The notes under the pieces are model-generated. The model was not told where the DNA came from. It saw nothing but the letters and a program-made list of their open reading frames with translations, and searched no databases. Positions 36,971 to 51,663 of a DNA stretch of 64,000 nucleotides are shown piece by piece. Position 1 is the first letter of the stretch, and each line of letters starts with the position of its first letter. This DNA is from Epiperipatus broadwayi (lineage: Eukaryota; Onychophora; Udeonychophora; Euonychophora; Peripatidae). The translations under genes were made by a program, and so were the position numbers. The stretch lies in the NCBI GenBank assembly GCA_028023455.1, contig JAQFVV010000056.1, positions 2,168,001 through 2,232,000 of the forward strand, in the 5' to 3' direction.

Positions 36971-37597
36971 CTGGTAGGCTGTTGTTCTGGGTCTTCCATT
37001 TCCATAAACTGGTATGCCGCACGAGAAAGGCGGCAATGATTGCTTTCTAGCTCCTGGGTTTCATTGTAAAACTGGGCATAATGCTTGAATACAAGTAAGT
37101 TTAAATTATCACGAGAGAATGAAAGAGCAAACAAAAATCCACCTCTTTTCACTTAAAACTGGGGTTTTATATTTACTGTCATTCCTTATCACAAGCCGTT
37201 AATATATTTACAATTCTTAGTTTCGAATTCTTAAATGTTAATGACACACATTAATTTTACCAAAGGCAAAAGATCCTGCTGTTTCTGTTGACAAGCAGGA
37301 CCGAGTTAATGACTTTGTCTTGCTTTTAACATTATTTTGAAAACATCTTTAAAATTTCGGTTCTTAGTTTACCATTTAATGAGAAGTAATTCTGAGAGAT
37401 CTATAACCTTTGATTTTTTTTTTTTTAAAAAGAGATTTAAGTTGTCAACATTCTAGCATATACATAAGACAGACACCCTTGAATTTAAAATTTATACGCG
37501 AATACCAATGATTCTATAATTAAATAGCGTAAAAAATAATTTTAGAAAATCTGTAGTGTTTACTAAATCTATCGCTTTACAGTTACCTTCGTATATA

Positions 37598-40500
37598 TTC
37601 TGCCCTTGTCATCGCGTGTAGCTCCACTACACATCAGGCCAATCACGTTGAGGGCCATAATCTAACCGCCCCGTTCCCGCATCTCCACTTCCCCCAAAAT
37701 AAATATAATATAGTGAAAATCACCTAACCGGGTTCTAGCTCTAATAATTAATGAAATATTCAATTAAATGCTTTACTAGCTCAAGTTTCTTAAAATTAAC
37801 TTAGGTTCTGTTTTAAACTAACTCAAATAAATATTCAGGAATTCATGAGACTAGAAGTGGAAATACTGGTGACAAGGTAGATTACATTGAGACAATATCC
37901 CACAGGATACCACCTCAATGGCATAAGAACACTATCCCCCCTTATACTACTATTACACATAATAACTACATAGTATTCTTATGACTTCCGCAACTTCTGA
38001 TCACTAAGACTCATTTAACAATTAAAGTATTAATCTTTTATCTCTCATAATAATAATAGTAATCATCTAGCTCAAATGAAATAATCTCAGGTTCTTAAAT
38101 TTATTCGCATGTTAATAACTTATGGTAGCAAAATATGATAATGGATTTTATGTCATAATCTACTACTCTGAAATTAGATTAATAATAAAACAATAATAAT
38201 CACAATCTTCATTGCTTAATCCAACTAGTATAGCTTTTCTTTCATCGCAAATTTATAACCGTAATAAATTAGTTAATAATCTAATATCCCCTTTTTTATC
38301 TTTAAGTAATAAAATAAATTAATAAGTGGCAGTGTTTAGATAATTTGATAAATAAAGCAAGTGGCAACTAATAGCATATAATTTAGCAAAATATTATGAT
38401 AATGGATTGATGACCAGTAACGCAATGCAATTTTATAATTATTTAATTACAAGAACATCCATAAATATTTAAGATTAAACATACTTCTCTATTTATCTTT
38501 TGTGCAAACAATCATATACTTAGTTTAATGGTTGTGAACATACCCTGTGAATTCATGCAATGATGTAGAGAAAACAAAACTCAGACACAAGTTTTAATAA
38601 ACAAATTTTAAAATTTTATTAACATCAATAAAAATAAATAAAACAAACAAATCCATCTACATCTATTTACAAGGGATATCCTCATTTTTCTTAACACTAC
38701 AATAGCTGAATTATACACATTTATATTTCTTTTATCGTTAATTAAACTTATTATGCCTTTTAAAAGTTATTTATTTATTTCTCATTAGGTTTATCATATC
38801 ACGTATTTTAACTATTTTATGGGTAACACCATTCTTTACCTTTTAATATTAAAGTTACTGTATTATAAATTATCTATGTGGATAAACATCATTTATAACA
38901 TCATAATTTTACAATCAATATGGTTTTTAAAAGAAAATTACATTTTTTTGTAACTTTATATAAGTCACTCCGCATATTATTCAAATATTATTATTACTTT
39001 TAACGTTTGTTCTCCAGTGCTCGTAAACTATAATACGTTTATTCCATAAGTCATACTCATGTATAATACTATAACACGGGTTTAATTATCACCTGTTACA
39101 GTTTCACATATACTATAATTATCGAATGTTATTGTATTTTTTAAATATGCAATACTTATATTTTTTAAAATATAATTAACAATAAGAAAACGGGAAATTA
39201 TATTTAATATTTTTATATATTTCTATTTGGATATACTTTTATAAAATTATAGTTCATTTCTTAAAAAAGAATTAAAATAATTCTCTAACTCTTTCCCTTC
39301 TTAGGATATCTGCATCTTTCTTTCAATAATCATAATCTACTCTTCGTTAATACTTAACTATTCTTATTCCAAATAATAGCATGACATACATTCTAAAATA
39401 TCTGTTGTTTCCCTTTTAATAGACTTATCATATAACGATGTAGTTGCAAGAAATACAGATAAAGATAGCGAAAGATGTATAGGATATCGGGAAGATAGAT
39501 AGATAACTTATCCGCAATATACTTCAAAAAATGTATGGAACAGTGTGAATAGGTCCGACATTCATTGTCTAATAACCTTGGCGATAAGCATGATGTGGCA
39601 GCTATTTACTCACAAGAAATATATAAAATATCACTGTCCAAGACAACATGTGTACCAGTCGTAGGGCTTTGTTAACTACGCTCATTAACATCTAAAACTA
39701 CTTATTATTTCATTCCCTGTAGCATCGTAGTGTTTAATACATCCTCTTGGTTTCCGAATCACCACATACTACCAAGTCACTACCCAAACTATCTCTCGAG
39801 ATTTTTACTGTATCCAACATCGATAAAATACTAACTACTTTTTAAAACAATAAACAAAATTCGCTAATATAAAACATTTCCCTATTCCATAAGAACAATT
39901 TGTCTTGCTTTATTACACTGTAGGTTCAACATCTACGTTTTGTTAAAATAACATTTAAATATCCCAATCGGAAAATTAACAGAAAATATCACATAACCAT
40001 CGGTTATATTGAACTATATTAATAACACATAAAATGATTATCGTATGCATATTTTTTAAAAATCTAATCACATCTCAAAGTGTTTTAGAGTGTTGTTTTC
40101 AAAAATGCGTTTTACAACAATAATAACAATAAAATTTTTGCGTTACATTCATTCGATTCCCAGCTGATCTAAATAAATAAAACATACATTATATATCATT
40201 AATAATTATAAATGTTACCAAAAACAATCTTCATCTTCCTATCAGAGTTCGTAGTAGGTTTCTTTCTCTTCGAGCATCGCAAATATACAAATTTCCACAT
40301 ACATACAATTTTATTTTAAAATTCAAAATCAAAACATATTATTTCATATAATGTTATATCACGAATTAATGTATTTTGTTTTCCCTATCGCTATCTAAAA
40401 CTTAATGTTTAACTTAGATTAGTAAAGAAAATAATTCAAATCATAATCACATATTTTTCTGACGGTAAATCTTGGTTAGTCCCATAATATTTATTATTTC

Positions 40501-42020
40501 TTCTTTTATCCGAATGTTCTCCTTTCTGCTTATTAAAGTTTTAAATAAATTAGTTCATTTAATAAACTGTTTAGACAATCTTTAGTTTTAGTGTTTAATC
40601 CAAAATTATTAGAAAACATTTTATTTAGTTATCCCACGAAGCTTTTTAATGTTCTGTCGAATATTACCTCGGCGCGTTGATGCATCTTTATTTCTAGTTA
40701 AACTACGATTATTTAATAATTACGGTACCAATTGCGTTTTCCATGGATCCAATATTTTATATTTCTCTTCTGTAAAATATTTTTTCTCTTTAGGCAAGTG
40801 TTTTCCTTGGTAAACTTCACTTTCATTCATTATTATTTTATATACACTACTTTCGATCTTTAACTATTTTCTAGAGTATTTTCTCAAGTCATCTTAAAGA
40901 AAGCAATTCAAACTATTTCAATATTAAAATTCCTTTTGTCCATTTATTCTTATACGAATAATACTTATTTTTATTTTCCATTATCTTCATTAACTCTGCG
41001 CACAATGTCCTTTCATTGATTTTATACGCACGAAAGCAGCTTTCATGGTGATACGCTATATAAACTATATCAACGAATAATATTAACATATTTGGAATAT
41101 TATAAAATTTACAACTTGGTTTTAAGAATCTATCCATTTTCTATTGAAAACTCCGATTATATTTCGATAGAATCCACTGGCAGGTTACTGTAAAATTAGT
41201 GAAACATTACTATGAAAAACTTTTTTTTTTAAAAAATTTTATTCTAAGATTCTGTTCGGATGATTTTTAAATTGTCAGTTGGTTTCTTTCAAAGATATTA
41301 TTAAAAATGATAATAAAATTGACTAATAAATTGAAGAAAAAAAAAAAAGTTTAGAGAGCTTAAAATTTTACCTCTGCTCTGGAGTCAACACATTTTTGTT
41401 CTCCCCCGTTTATACAATTAGTTGGCGCGATTTTGGTTGTCTGCCAAGATCTATTTTTTATTGATCAATCCCTACTTGGATTTATAAACAATTTCTAAAG
41501 TTTTAAAATCATGATGTAATAGACTTAAATGTTAACTCATTATTATTTTTAAATCAATTATTATCTATTACAATTTAACCACCTTTAAAACAATTTTGAA
41601 ACAATAATTAATAAAGGTGTATACTACTTATTTTTATTATGATATGTGACAATTCCATCCACTTCTATAATATACTATTTAAATATTTTAATTATTAGTA
41701 TTAATTTAAACCGATGCTTATACATAGAATATTTCAGACAGTCACGTAGTCATTTCCGGTGTTTAGTCTAATTTTATCTGTCTTAATAAATTTGCTACTT
41801 ATATTATATAAAATAATTATATAAAATTTTGAAAAACAATTTAGAAAAATATAGAATTAGATACAATTCTCACCATCACAATATTTACTATTAAATATAT
41901 CATATTAATCTTTTACTGCTTAATATAGTCTATAATTTTAAATACTATATAATATTAATTTTAAAATTTTTTAGTAATTGACCATTTATAACCATCATTG
42001 ACCTATAGAAAAGGGCACAA
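37598..42020. mobile_element. 4.4 kb insertion with short TIRs and TA flanks
   Basis: The dispersed repeat seen intact at 24.15-24.96 kb is split here. Its left part ends at 37597 (CGTATATA) and its right part resumes at 42021 (TATACATAGGTGTGC). The intervening 4,423 bp start TTCTGCCCTT and end AAGGGCACAA, a 10 bp terminal inverted repeat with one mismatch. Removing it with one TA restores the length of the uninterrupted copy. The interior is very AT-rich, apart from a GC-richer 80 bp at the left end, and has no reading frame above 75 residues. The class is unclear. The TA duplication suggests a mariner-like mechanism, but the length is unusual for a non-autonomous one. Confidence 0.55.
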
Positions 42021-42649
42021 TATACATAGGTGTGCTCCCACATATACACCGATGTTCACAACTTATTTTAAATTTATTAAATTTTAAAAAATTATAACTG
42101 CATATATACTATACGCATACAAACATTAATATATTATATGTGCGCACGTATCCGCACATACCCGTTAATATATGCTATTACATTTTAAATTAAGTATTAT
42201 TAGGTTATATACGTGTACCATGAGGGGTTTGAATTAGAAAAAAGAATTCTACTATGATATATAGTTGGTGAAACTGTATGATAGCTAAATCATACTGTGT
42301 CATATCAGTGAAGTCGGGGAACAAAAAAAAAAAAGAACGAATTTACTTATAATTTTAAATGAGCAATCACAAATTATTTTCTTTCTGGTGTCTAAAATTT
42401 ATTTTATCTTGCCTCTATGCCTTTGTACTTTCACCACCCACCTTAACTTTAGTGTATCCAATACATAAACAAGGGACAACTGGGTAAATTAACTATATGC
42501 TAAAATAAGGACACATCAAGTTTCTAACTAACAATTTCTCACTACATCTAATAAATATGAGTATAGCGATATATAATTATTTACATGGGTAAAGGCAATC
42601 AGATCCCTAGATAATAACTAGTTCCGATAGGATTTGGGGTTTTTATTTT

Positions 42650-44110
42650 GCAGTCTCATTGTGACCACTCATTCCCATTTGGCTCTAGGCATTCGAACCC
42701 TTATCAGATTCTTCATACTAGAGACGTAGGTGTTTCTCTTTCTCGTCTTTCACTCGATCTTGTTCTGTATTCCTCAAGCTGTACTTCCGTTTGTATTTCT
42801 TCGTGAGCTTTCTTTAGCCTGCTTTTGATCTCAAAGGCTACTGTTCTCCCATGGTTGTAGTCAGGCACTTTAGACATCTTCAAAGTACTCTCCTGCCTCT
42901 ATTCCCAATGTATTTTTTTCCTGCTCCTTTATATAACCTTTCAAGCTTCGCCCTCCATTCCTATATCAGTCTCCATCACTTGTTCCTCGGCCATCTCTAT
43001 CACCACAAGTTCTTGCTTATACTGGCTTTCTTTTGCCTCGTTACTAATGGTCATATACTCTCAATCCGTGATAACTGCTTGTCCTTTTCCTTCCTCAGCC
43101 AAGCACTGATTGGCAGGCTTCCCTTCAAGGGCATTGTTTTGTCCCATTTCTTTATCTCCCTGAGTCCAATCACCTTTCCCTAAATGTTCATCTATCCCTA
43201 GTTCTGAAGTATTCTCCTTATAATTCCCCACTGCTTCCATTGTCAGACTGGTTTCTTTACTGATCTGTCCAGCTCCTTCCTGAACCCTTTCCATAACATT
43301 TGAACTAACTCTAAAAGCTTCCTTACTACTCCCTTCTTTATGGGTTATCCAGTATTTCAGCCTGTAGAGGTCTTTAGCTATTTCACCTCTCTCCTTAGCC
43401 CCTTTGCCTCCTTGGATGCCATCCTCCTAATTTTTATACAATCTCTCCTGTAACTCATCTTGTGACTCCCTCGGGTTCTTAATTTAGTCCTCCTGTACCT
43501 TCTGACACCTGAATTTGAGACCTAGCTCCCTGAAAAGATGCCTCCTGCTTGTCTGTAGAGCCTCGGTGGTTTTCCTTGTATGGTCTGCAAGAAGTTCCTC
43601 AAATTGATCTTATACCTCCACATAGCCCTTTTTGCATTCTATTCTTAGGCTTTCTACTTTGTCCTCCAAGAACTGCAATCTATTGTCCATTGTCCTATCT
43701 CTTACTTCATTTTCTTTCTTCATCTTACTACATATAGCTGATATCTCATCTCTTCTTTCTTCCTTTTTTTTCTCTCTCTCCTTTTCTAATTCCGTTTTTT
43801 TTCTTTTTTCATCTTGCTTTATTCCAATATGCCGAAAAGGGTCGCTAACATTCCTCCACCTATCTTTTCCTGCTCTGGCCTTCTTCCAGATTGTTTTGTA
43901 ATACCTAGTTCGCTTTCTGTGAGACAGCATCCGCGCTTCTCATACTTCTCGACACTATATCTCCTGTTCTAATTTCCACTATTTTTCTCCTTGACCTCCT
44001 TCTCGAACTCCTCCTCCCTTACCTGTTCTCCTCTATCATTACCTCCTCTTCTGTACTGCTGTTCATTTTTGATTAATTGCTCTTTCACTTTGTTTACTTA
44101 AAACTTAATT
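42650..44110 (-). pseudogene. Decayed charged coiled-coil coding relic
   Basis: GC content is clearly higher than in the flanks and the + strand is pyrimidine-rich, so the minus strand reads as Glu/Lys/Arg-rich protein in pieces. One piece starts near 44056 (MNSSTEEEVMIEENR). The best-preserved is 43930-43610 (QDEKRKKTELEKEREKKKEE... then NRLQFLEDKVESLRIECKK). Others are 43294-43061 and one near 42850 (HGRTVAFEIKSRLKKAHEEI). The pieces lie in different frames, separated by stops. The arrangement of an acidic start and a long coiled coil resembles the N-terminal part of the gag frame at 61.6-63.0 kb, but I see no capsid motif. Gag-like or host origin remains open. Confidence 0.45.
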
Positions 44111-44239
44111 CTCTTTCTAACAGCATATTGCCATCCTCCCCAATGAAAAGACTGTCTACTTATTCTGCCCTACCACTGGTAGCTACTTATAACCACTGAA
44201 CCAAGTCCTTAATGATTTATTTAACATATAACAACAAAA

Positions 44240-44264
44240 AATAATAATAATAATAATAATAATA
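44240..44264. repeat. (AAT)n microsatellite
   Basis: About eight AAT units in a row. The only pure trinucleotide run of this length in the window. Confidence 0.9.
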
Positions 44265-46484
44265 AAATTTGTATTACCCACGCTTGCCTTCTACCATGCT
44301 TTCCTTCCACCACTGCAGAGCTGTTATAAATATTTTTTTTTTAAACCAAGATTGCTTTTTTTTTTTTTTGACTTCATTTTTCCTTTCAAGTGCACGTATA
44401 TATATAACAATCTTGCCTAATCATTTATATCCAGTTCAATTGAATCATAAACCAAACCCCCCAATAGTGACTCCTTTCAATTCTCTCCCCCTAACAACAA
44501 ATTTATATGATGAACTCTAGCCTATTCAAGAGATCTCGGGCACCAGTTGCTAGTAGGTGAGGTACGTATATGTATAAACGGTATTGGATCTCACAATATG
44601 CATCACAAATTATATAACAAAAATTAAAAAATTTTCTCACTTTTCTTTTACTATTATCAGTTACAATGTGTTACATCCCAACTCTAGCATTTGCATTTAG
44701 AAGTCTCGTTACAAAATTTATACTTAAACCCATATATAAGTGATAACAAAATTCGAAATTAATTTTAGTTATTGGCTTTAATACCAATTGCACGCTCTGT
44801 GACAAAAGAAAAAATTACAGATATACGCATATTGTTAAAAAAAGAATTTCAATAAAAAAAATTCCCTTCATATACAAAAACTCTGTTCAGTGTTGTGGAG
44901 AAATAATTGTAGCCCACGCTCAAACGTCCACACATGGAGAGAAAAAAAATTACACATAAATAAAAAATTTTCAGCAAAATTCTATATCTACCCAATACTC
45001 TGCTCAGGGTCATGTAAAGTAATCAAGGCCCTTCATTTATGCAAGCCATACCCAAAAAAATATGTTTTGTTCATATTTCAAAAAAATAAAATTTGACATA
45101 TATAGTACCGGTCGAAATCATGTGTTCATTCAACAAGACCTAGAATCCAAGCAAACGTATATCCATCTAGTATGTGCAAGATACATAAAGTCAGGAATAA
45201 TACCAAATATCAACCTATTTACTAGTGCTCTAGGGTCTATGACTACATGAACAATGCTTTTGATGATACTAGCCAGTTTAATTCTCATTCTGTCCTAGCT
45301 AGAGTTCAGGGTTCACACGTGACTTAATACAACAGATTTACATTTCATTAATTAATATCTATCTAAATTTATTACTTAAAGAACTGTGTGTAGCATACCT
45401 GACATTGATTAATAATTTAAATAAGTTGAAGATTTGATTGATTTGATCTGCAATAATAATAACTTCATGGCAACATAACAAAAGGAATGAATTTAAACCC
45501 ATAAATTTTTATAAACGAATAAAAGGGATTTATGTTAGTGATTCAGAGTAATGACAAACTGAGATTTCAAAGTACTAATATAATATATATTTATTATACA
45601 TACAAGTGTCATTATACAAAATACATCATTGCTTGTCTACACAACTTGCTTATATGTATTGGACTCACAATTACATAATTTAAAATTCATCGAGTAAATC
45701 AGATAACATAATATTACCGCATTTCATTTTAGCAAGCAATTGCGATCCGTTTAAGGCACAGATTAGATTTTGATACAGCCATCATCAAATACATTTGTTT
45801 ACTAAATATAAACAATTGGTTAAGCGGTCTGCCAAGCACAAATTAGCAATAATCCATGATTTTAGCCTTCAGTAAACCTATAAATTTAAGAAAATGAATC
45901 TATTTTCTTTTTCTATACATATATAGACAACTGAAGATGAATGGGTTGCGTTAGACCATTATTACATTTAAACAGTTTGTAAGTTATGATTGTGGGAAAA
46001 CAAACATTTATCTTACATAAATAACAATTCTGTATTATATGTGATTATTTAGTTAACTGGATTGGCTAATCAGAGACATGCCATCATGGTAGAGAGAGCA
46101 TTTCAGGTTCATAAATAAAGAATGCTAAAGGTGGTATGATGTTATGGCTACAATAAAAGAACACACAAGATCATTTATGATTCTCAAGAGGCTTTGCTAG
46201 GAGAAGTCAATGAATGAGAGGACATGCTGGCTCCCCAACCAAAACATATCTCTGCATAACAATAAAAGTTGATGTGCTGGGATGGTTTATCCTTGGGTCC
46301 CCATGCGCATTTTAATGGCAGATTCTGGACAAGGGGAAATCTCTAGTAGGAAATACATCTACTTTTATGAAAGACTAACATTATTGGATTAGTCAGATTT
46401 AAATTTCCGCAGGTCCTGAGAGTTAAGTAGCAAAGCACAAACAATAATAATAAGTGAATAAATGTAACCATAAAGTACATAATA
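44265..46484. other. Intergenic/repeat-derived, no gene seen
   Basis: AT-rich sequence. 46050-46420 has nearly balanced composition, but no frame longer than chance and no recognised motif. Confidence 0.45.
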
Positions 46485-46488
46485 CTGT

Positions 46489-47998
46489 TGTAACAAAACC
46501 CCCCTTCACTCTAATAATAAGTTTCACTTAACACACAACTCTGAAAACATACGTACTTACGTATGTATACTTAACCAAAACTATTTTTGATTCAATCACT
46601 ATTGATCAGAATGTGTTATGAATTCGTTCTCAGTAACTGTAATATATTCCCAACGCATATTTATGGTCATCCATAGAATTCCAATCGCCAATCTTATAAG
46701 AATTACGCGAAGTGAATATATTACCAATGAGAACCACTGTCTTAAGAGATGTAAGAGGTTTTTGACCATCGGCTAGCTCAGACTCAGGTCGGGTGGCGTC
46801 GCGGCCGAGAGTAGACACGAATGAAATTAAGAGTTTTAAAAACACATAAAATACACATAAAGAAAATATCACAATAAGATTTCTAGATACAGTTTCATTA
46901 TCAAATCAAACTATTTCAAAAGACAATTATTATTCTTTTGATCATTTAAGAAAAATAAATATAATTTATCCCTTAACCCTTGAACATAACTATAATTAGA
47001 ACTGTGCCATTTTGATTCACACGCACGCAACATTCTTTCTAATTATATTTATGTAGCGAAGGTCGATAGAAAGAGATTCCCCCCCGTGACCTCAATACTA
47101 ATTGCAATATTAATGTCCGCAAATAAGAATTAAACAAGTTTTCTTTTTGTTTGTTAGTTGGATTCTCATGCGCACCTAAGGAATTGTTAATAATTTCTTT
47201 CTTATTAAAATAAATACATGAAGTTCTTTTACCTGTATATTCATGGTGAATTTGTGGAAGAAGATTTTGTTTATTTCTAAGAGTTCCGATCATTGCAAGT
47301 AATTAAATATAGAATTCATTGCGAGGTTTCCCGTTTTTTGTTTTCTTATACGGCCTTCGTTTGATGAGGCTTTGCTTTGTGGTTCCGACATTGGTAGTTA
47401 TTTTAATCCAGAGGCATCTTGTTATTGTGGAACATAGGAGCTGCAGTTAGTTGGAATTAGGGGTTCGAGCCTGATACGTTAGGCTTTTACACCAGAATTT
47501 CCTTTGCGTCCGCCATTAGGTAAATTTAAAATTAAAAATTTTTGAAATTAATGATTCCGCTGTCCATGATTCTTGCCCTGCAGGGACAAGACCAAGAGCA
47601 TTCTAGGTCCCTTTTATAGTGCCCTCCGTTCGTTCTAGAAGGTTCTCTCGATCTCACTTCCTATTTCCAATTGCTGCCTAACCAGATTTTAGTTGAAGTG
47701 TGAAAAGCTTTTATCATCTCCTGTTTTTCTTGTAAAACAAAAGAAAGTAAAAATTTCATTTCTGCTGGAAATTTCTAGGCTTTTATAACGTGAAATAAAA
47801 CCTCATTTCTTTCTCTTCAACCACCAAACCCATTCTCACACACATTTATAACACGCACATATACAACATTTCAAAATGACAGAGCACCTCCACCACCACC
47901 ATGTAATAAAATTCAATATATATATACTATCAACATATACGTGTACTGATCGTCACTTATGATATTAGTTGTGACTGGGTTGAACCCATTCTGTCACA
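46489..47998 (-). mobile_element. Solo LTR, copy 2, minus orientation
   Basis: On the minus strand the unit starts TGTGACAGAATGGGTTCAA (from 47998) and ends GGTTTTGTTACA (46489). It is flanked by CTGT on both sides (46485-46488 and 47999-48002). It is homologous along its 1,510 bp to 19465-21021, including the TATA box (minus strand, 47618-47611) and CTTGTCCCTGCAGGG. It has clean TG...CA ends, better preserved than copy 1, and no retroelement interior on either side. Confidence 0.85.
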
Positions 47999-48002
47999 CT
48001 GT

Positions 48003-51000
48003 ATACACTCATATATATATATATATATTGTGCAAACAAATGTGAATTCAATCCTGATTTAAATAGTTAGCTCTCTAGCATAATGGAATGTCCACAAAAC
48101 CCATGGGCAATCAATAAAACTTAAGAAAGTATAATATAAAAGAAACATTGAGAATTAAAACCAAATTTAAAGGAGTAGATTGTTTTCTCACATATTCAAA
48201 GTTTATGTAACAAAATATTAAAATAAACCCTATATATTGTAACAGTAAGAATTTGTATGCCTTGTTAACACAACATTCCACCACCACGTTCGAAGAGCAA
48301 CACAGAAGGTGGATTCAGGGCCTGCGGTACCGTTTTCGAACATAGTCATCTTATTTCACAACAAACCCCACATGACAACGCGTATACCATAACAATAGTA
48401 AATATCTTTCTAGGCCTGGTGGTCAGGTAGATCAAGATTAAGGGTTGCTGCTATATACTTTAATGCGATTTTAATAATTGAATGAGACATTAAATATTAC
48501 TATTAAATCAAGCAGACACACAAATGTAGAAATAGATAGACACAAATATTTAATAATGATTAAATTAGGTTACATCTGATTAAAAACGCTATTGGGGTAT
48601 CATTATTCAATCATATCTCATGACTCATGTTTAAATTGCGGACGTTGCGAGATTACGACACAAGGTCCTAATGAGGAGTATATCTGCCAATTCAGCAATC
48701 ATTATTTACTTACTTATTAATACACAAGTCTACACTAACGAAATTATTACTAGACCAGCTGATGTGGAGGAGTGGAAATAGATCTAGCATAGACATTCAT
48801 ACTCATAAACAAAGTGACATGCGATAGGTCTAGGTGTTGCCGAGTTTTAAAGAGATTCGGCTTTTCTTCGAGTATAAACCGCTGAGAAACATTAGAGACG
48901 GGAGGGACGGCCAAATGTTGGGCCGGAGCCATTAGGAGTTGTCATGTGTGCGGCATCGGTGTGAGGTCTTAGCCTTTCCATCCCCAACTGCATGATGAGG
49001 TTAGTTACCATTGGGGTCATTTCTGTTAGCCCGTTTATTATGGGAACTAGAATATTAGAAGAATCCGTCTATTTCGTTTCTGCGGTTTAAATTAATGCAT
49101 GTTTCTGCGGTTTAAATTAATGCATCCATAAAACAACGCAGTTCACACATTCAATGCAAAAACATTTTATCTACTCTATGCTTCTAAAATAGAAAGTTTA
49201 TTTCCAATCCCCACATTGACTAAACAAATTATTATCTGTCTAATACGCTAATCTCGCTTTCATAGTAACATATAGAGTTAAATTTATAATTCACGAGCTG
49301 AGCATTTATTAAAGAAAAAAGGGATTTTAGGTGAATCTAAAATTGCGCAAAAGAGTAACAACTCTCTCGGAAATCATGTATGCATGAAATATAATATCTA
49401 ATCAATAACAAAAATTTTAGATACCCAAATAGAAGAATAAGTTTTTATGAGATTTATAAAATATATTATTTTTACACATAATTACAAAATGGAGACTAGA
49501 GTTTAGTTTTAAATTACACTACATTTAAGTTAAGAGTCGAACTTTAAATTAAGAGTTCAAAAGGAGAGTCTTTTACTCTTTGGTCTCATTTTACCTTCGA
49601 CTATTTGAAGTGTGCACACTTGTTGGGAGAGTCCGAGGTTCCTTGTTCAATAGCATTTACATTTTGGAGATACACACAGGCAGCAGTTTAAGTTCAGGTT
49701 TATTTCATTGTTTTATGGGAAGCTCCGTATTTCCATAGCCACAGTCCGGAGAAGCGCAGCAGTCGCCTACTCCTCGCACATTGTTAGATTAAAATATGAT
49801 CGGGATACGAAAATAAAGTAACAGCAACAACATAACTTCGAAACTTAATAGCAACAACGAATTACCAATGATAATAGTTCTTTAAAATAAGCAGCTTGTT
49901 GCTTTTATTCATTTCTCTTTTATCTTTCGGATCCATCGAACAATTGCGTCATCCATCCGAGCGGGCTCTCTGGTCTGTGCTATATATCCCTTCAGGTAAT
50001 GGATGCATTAGTGGCACATGTTGAAATTTCAATTTCAATCCGACCACCTTTTTAATTTACCTTACATATGACGTAATTAGAAATGCTTTTAACAAACTTT
50101 TTTATAATTATGAGTTTAAGAGTACTTTTCAGCTCTGTCATCTTTTCCTCCTCCCACTATCGCTTGCAACTCTAATTAGCAGGGGAATATCTATTTTTAA
50201 AATGTTTACATTTAAAATTAAAAGAACTTTTATATTTTATAATTTAAATATTACATAAATCTGACCTGAATAATAACAAAATATGTTTACATTTAAAATA
50301 AAACTATTTTAGATTTTATAATTTAAAATATTACGTAAATCTGATCCAAATAATAATAACGCAATTATTAAATCTTACACAAAATTACGCACTACAAATC
50401 TAACAATCTGCAGTGTGTTATATTTTTAAAATAGACTATATTGGAGTGTGTGCATATATACGATGTTTTTAAATAACTACTTATATTTTATAATATTACG
50501 CACAAAGTCCAATATTCAAGGTCAGAAATGTAAAAAAATAATTATAATGGGTGAGATGTGGAGCGATGACAGAACTAAGGTAAAACTAAGATTTGAATTC
50601 AAATCCTACTGTTTCAATATATATAAAAAAACATTCATTTCTGGTGAGATTTTACAAAATTCTGCATGATAATTAATATGTAGGTCCTAAAGATCAAAAG
50701 CAAATGAGATATACAATGTAAATACTGATAAAATTTAATTTTAAAATCTCTATAATAGATTTTTCTAAAGAGCTAAGTTTGATTTAGGAAAATGTGATGG
50801 ATTTTGCTTAAATAATTTAATAAATTACATTTTTTTTTGAGAAATGATTACAGGTAAAGATTAATTAGTGAATAATAGGAAACTTACAATTTTAAGACTA
50901 TTCATATCATTTAGATCATTTCCAAAATAACAAACGTATAAAAGTAAATGAGCTTCATCTATTAAGTACTTAATGGAAAATCTACATCTTTTGCAATAAT

Positions 51001-51663
51001 TTTGACCGAAGAAAATAATAAACTTAAGGTTGTTATATGCTCTTTGAATTTTGTACTTAACTTGGCGGCTTAATCTAAGTCAACATTAAAATAAATAAAT
51101 TGCTGTATCAAAATAATATGGAGCTCTACTAAGATTAAAATGGTTAGATTTTATAAAAATAAAATTAATGACAGACATTACATATAAATATTTTAGAGCG
51201 AATAAATGGGTATAAACTAATCATAGATTAATATTAATTTAAAACCAATTTTGTCAAAAGATCAGTGGCTTGCGGCAAACGGGGTTACTTTAAAACATAG
51301 CTGGAAACAGGCTTATGAAGGCAAGCTTTCTTGATTTATTCAGCATTACGGACTAGATGTTGACAGCACTGGAGTGGCATCGAGGAGGTGGAGACTGTGT
51401 ACAGAATGTGAATAGTCTTCTTTTACCCTGACATTATTTAGATGAAACTTAAATTGGCTTGAAGTATATTCACTCTGTGAACAAGACTAACTGATTCTGA
51501 TAGCCAAAATTTAGCTATTTATATGATTCAGCCTTATCTATCAGGATCCAATGTGTATGAAGTTTTCTGATGACTTTCTCTGTGGTCAGCATCTGCCTGG
51601 GTGGGAAATCTACAATCCTGCATTAAAACATGCCCAAGGGTTTATTTGCTAATTAACTCTTTC
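48003..51663. other. Repeat-derived sequence, no gene seen
   Basis: Starts with an (AT)n run (about 48011-48029). A TGTAACAGTAAGAATTTGTA string near 48239 and a TCCTACTGTTTCAATAT string near 50605 resemble the two ends of the dispersed family at 29094, so a third, diverged copy about 2.4 kb long is plausible. 48750-49060 and 49600-49790 are richer in GC, without a frame. TTTCTGCGGTTTAAATTAATGCAT is duplicated in tandem at about 49078-49127. Confidence 0.4.

Noticed and set aside
43632-43901. Ser/Phe/Leu-rich + strand frame resembling membrane segments
   Set aside because: It is the complement of the Glu/Lys-rich coiled-coil frame on the minus strand.
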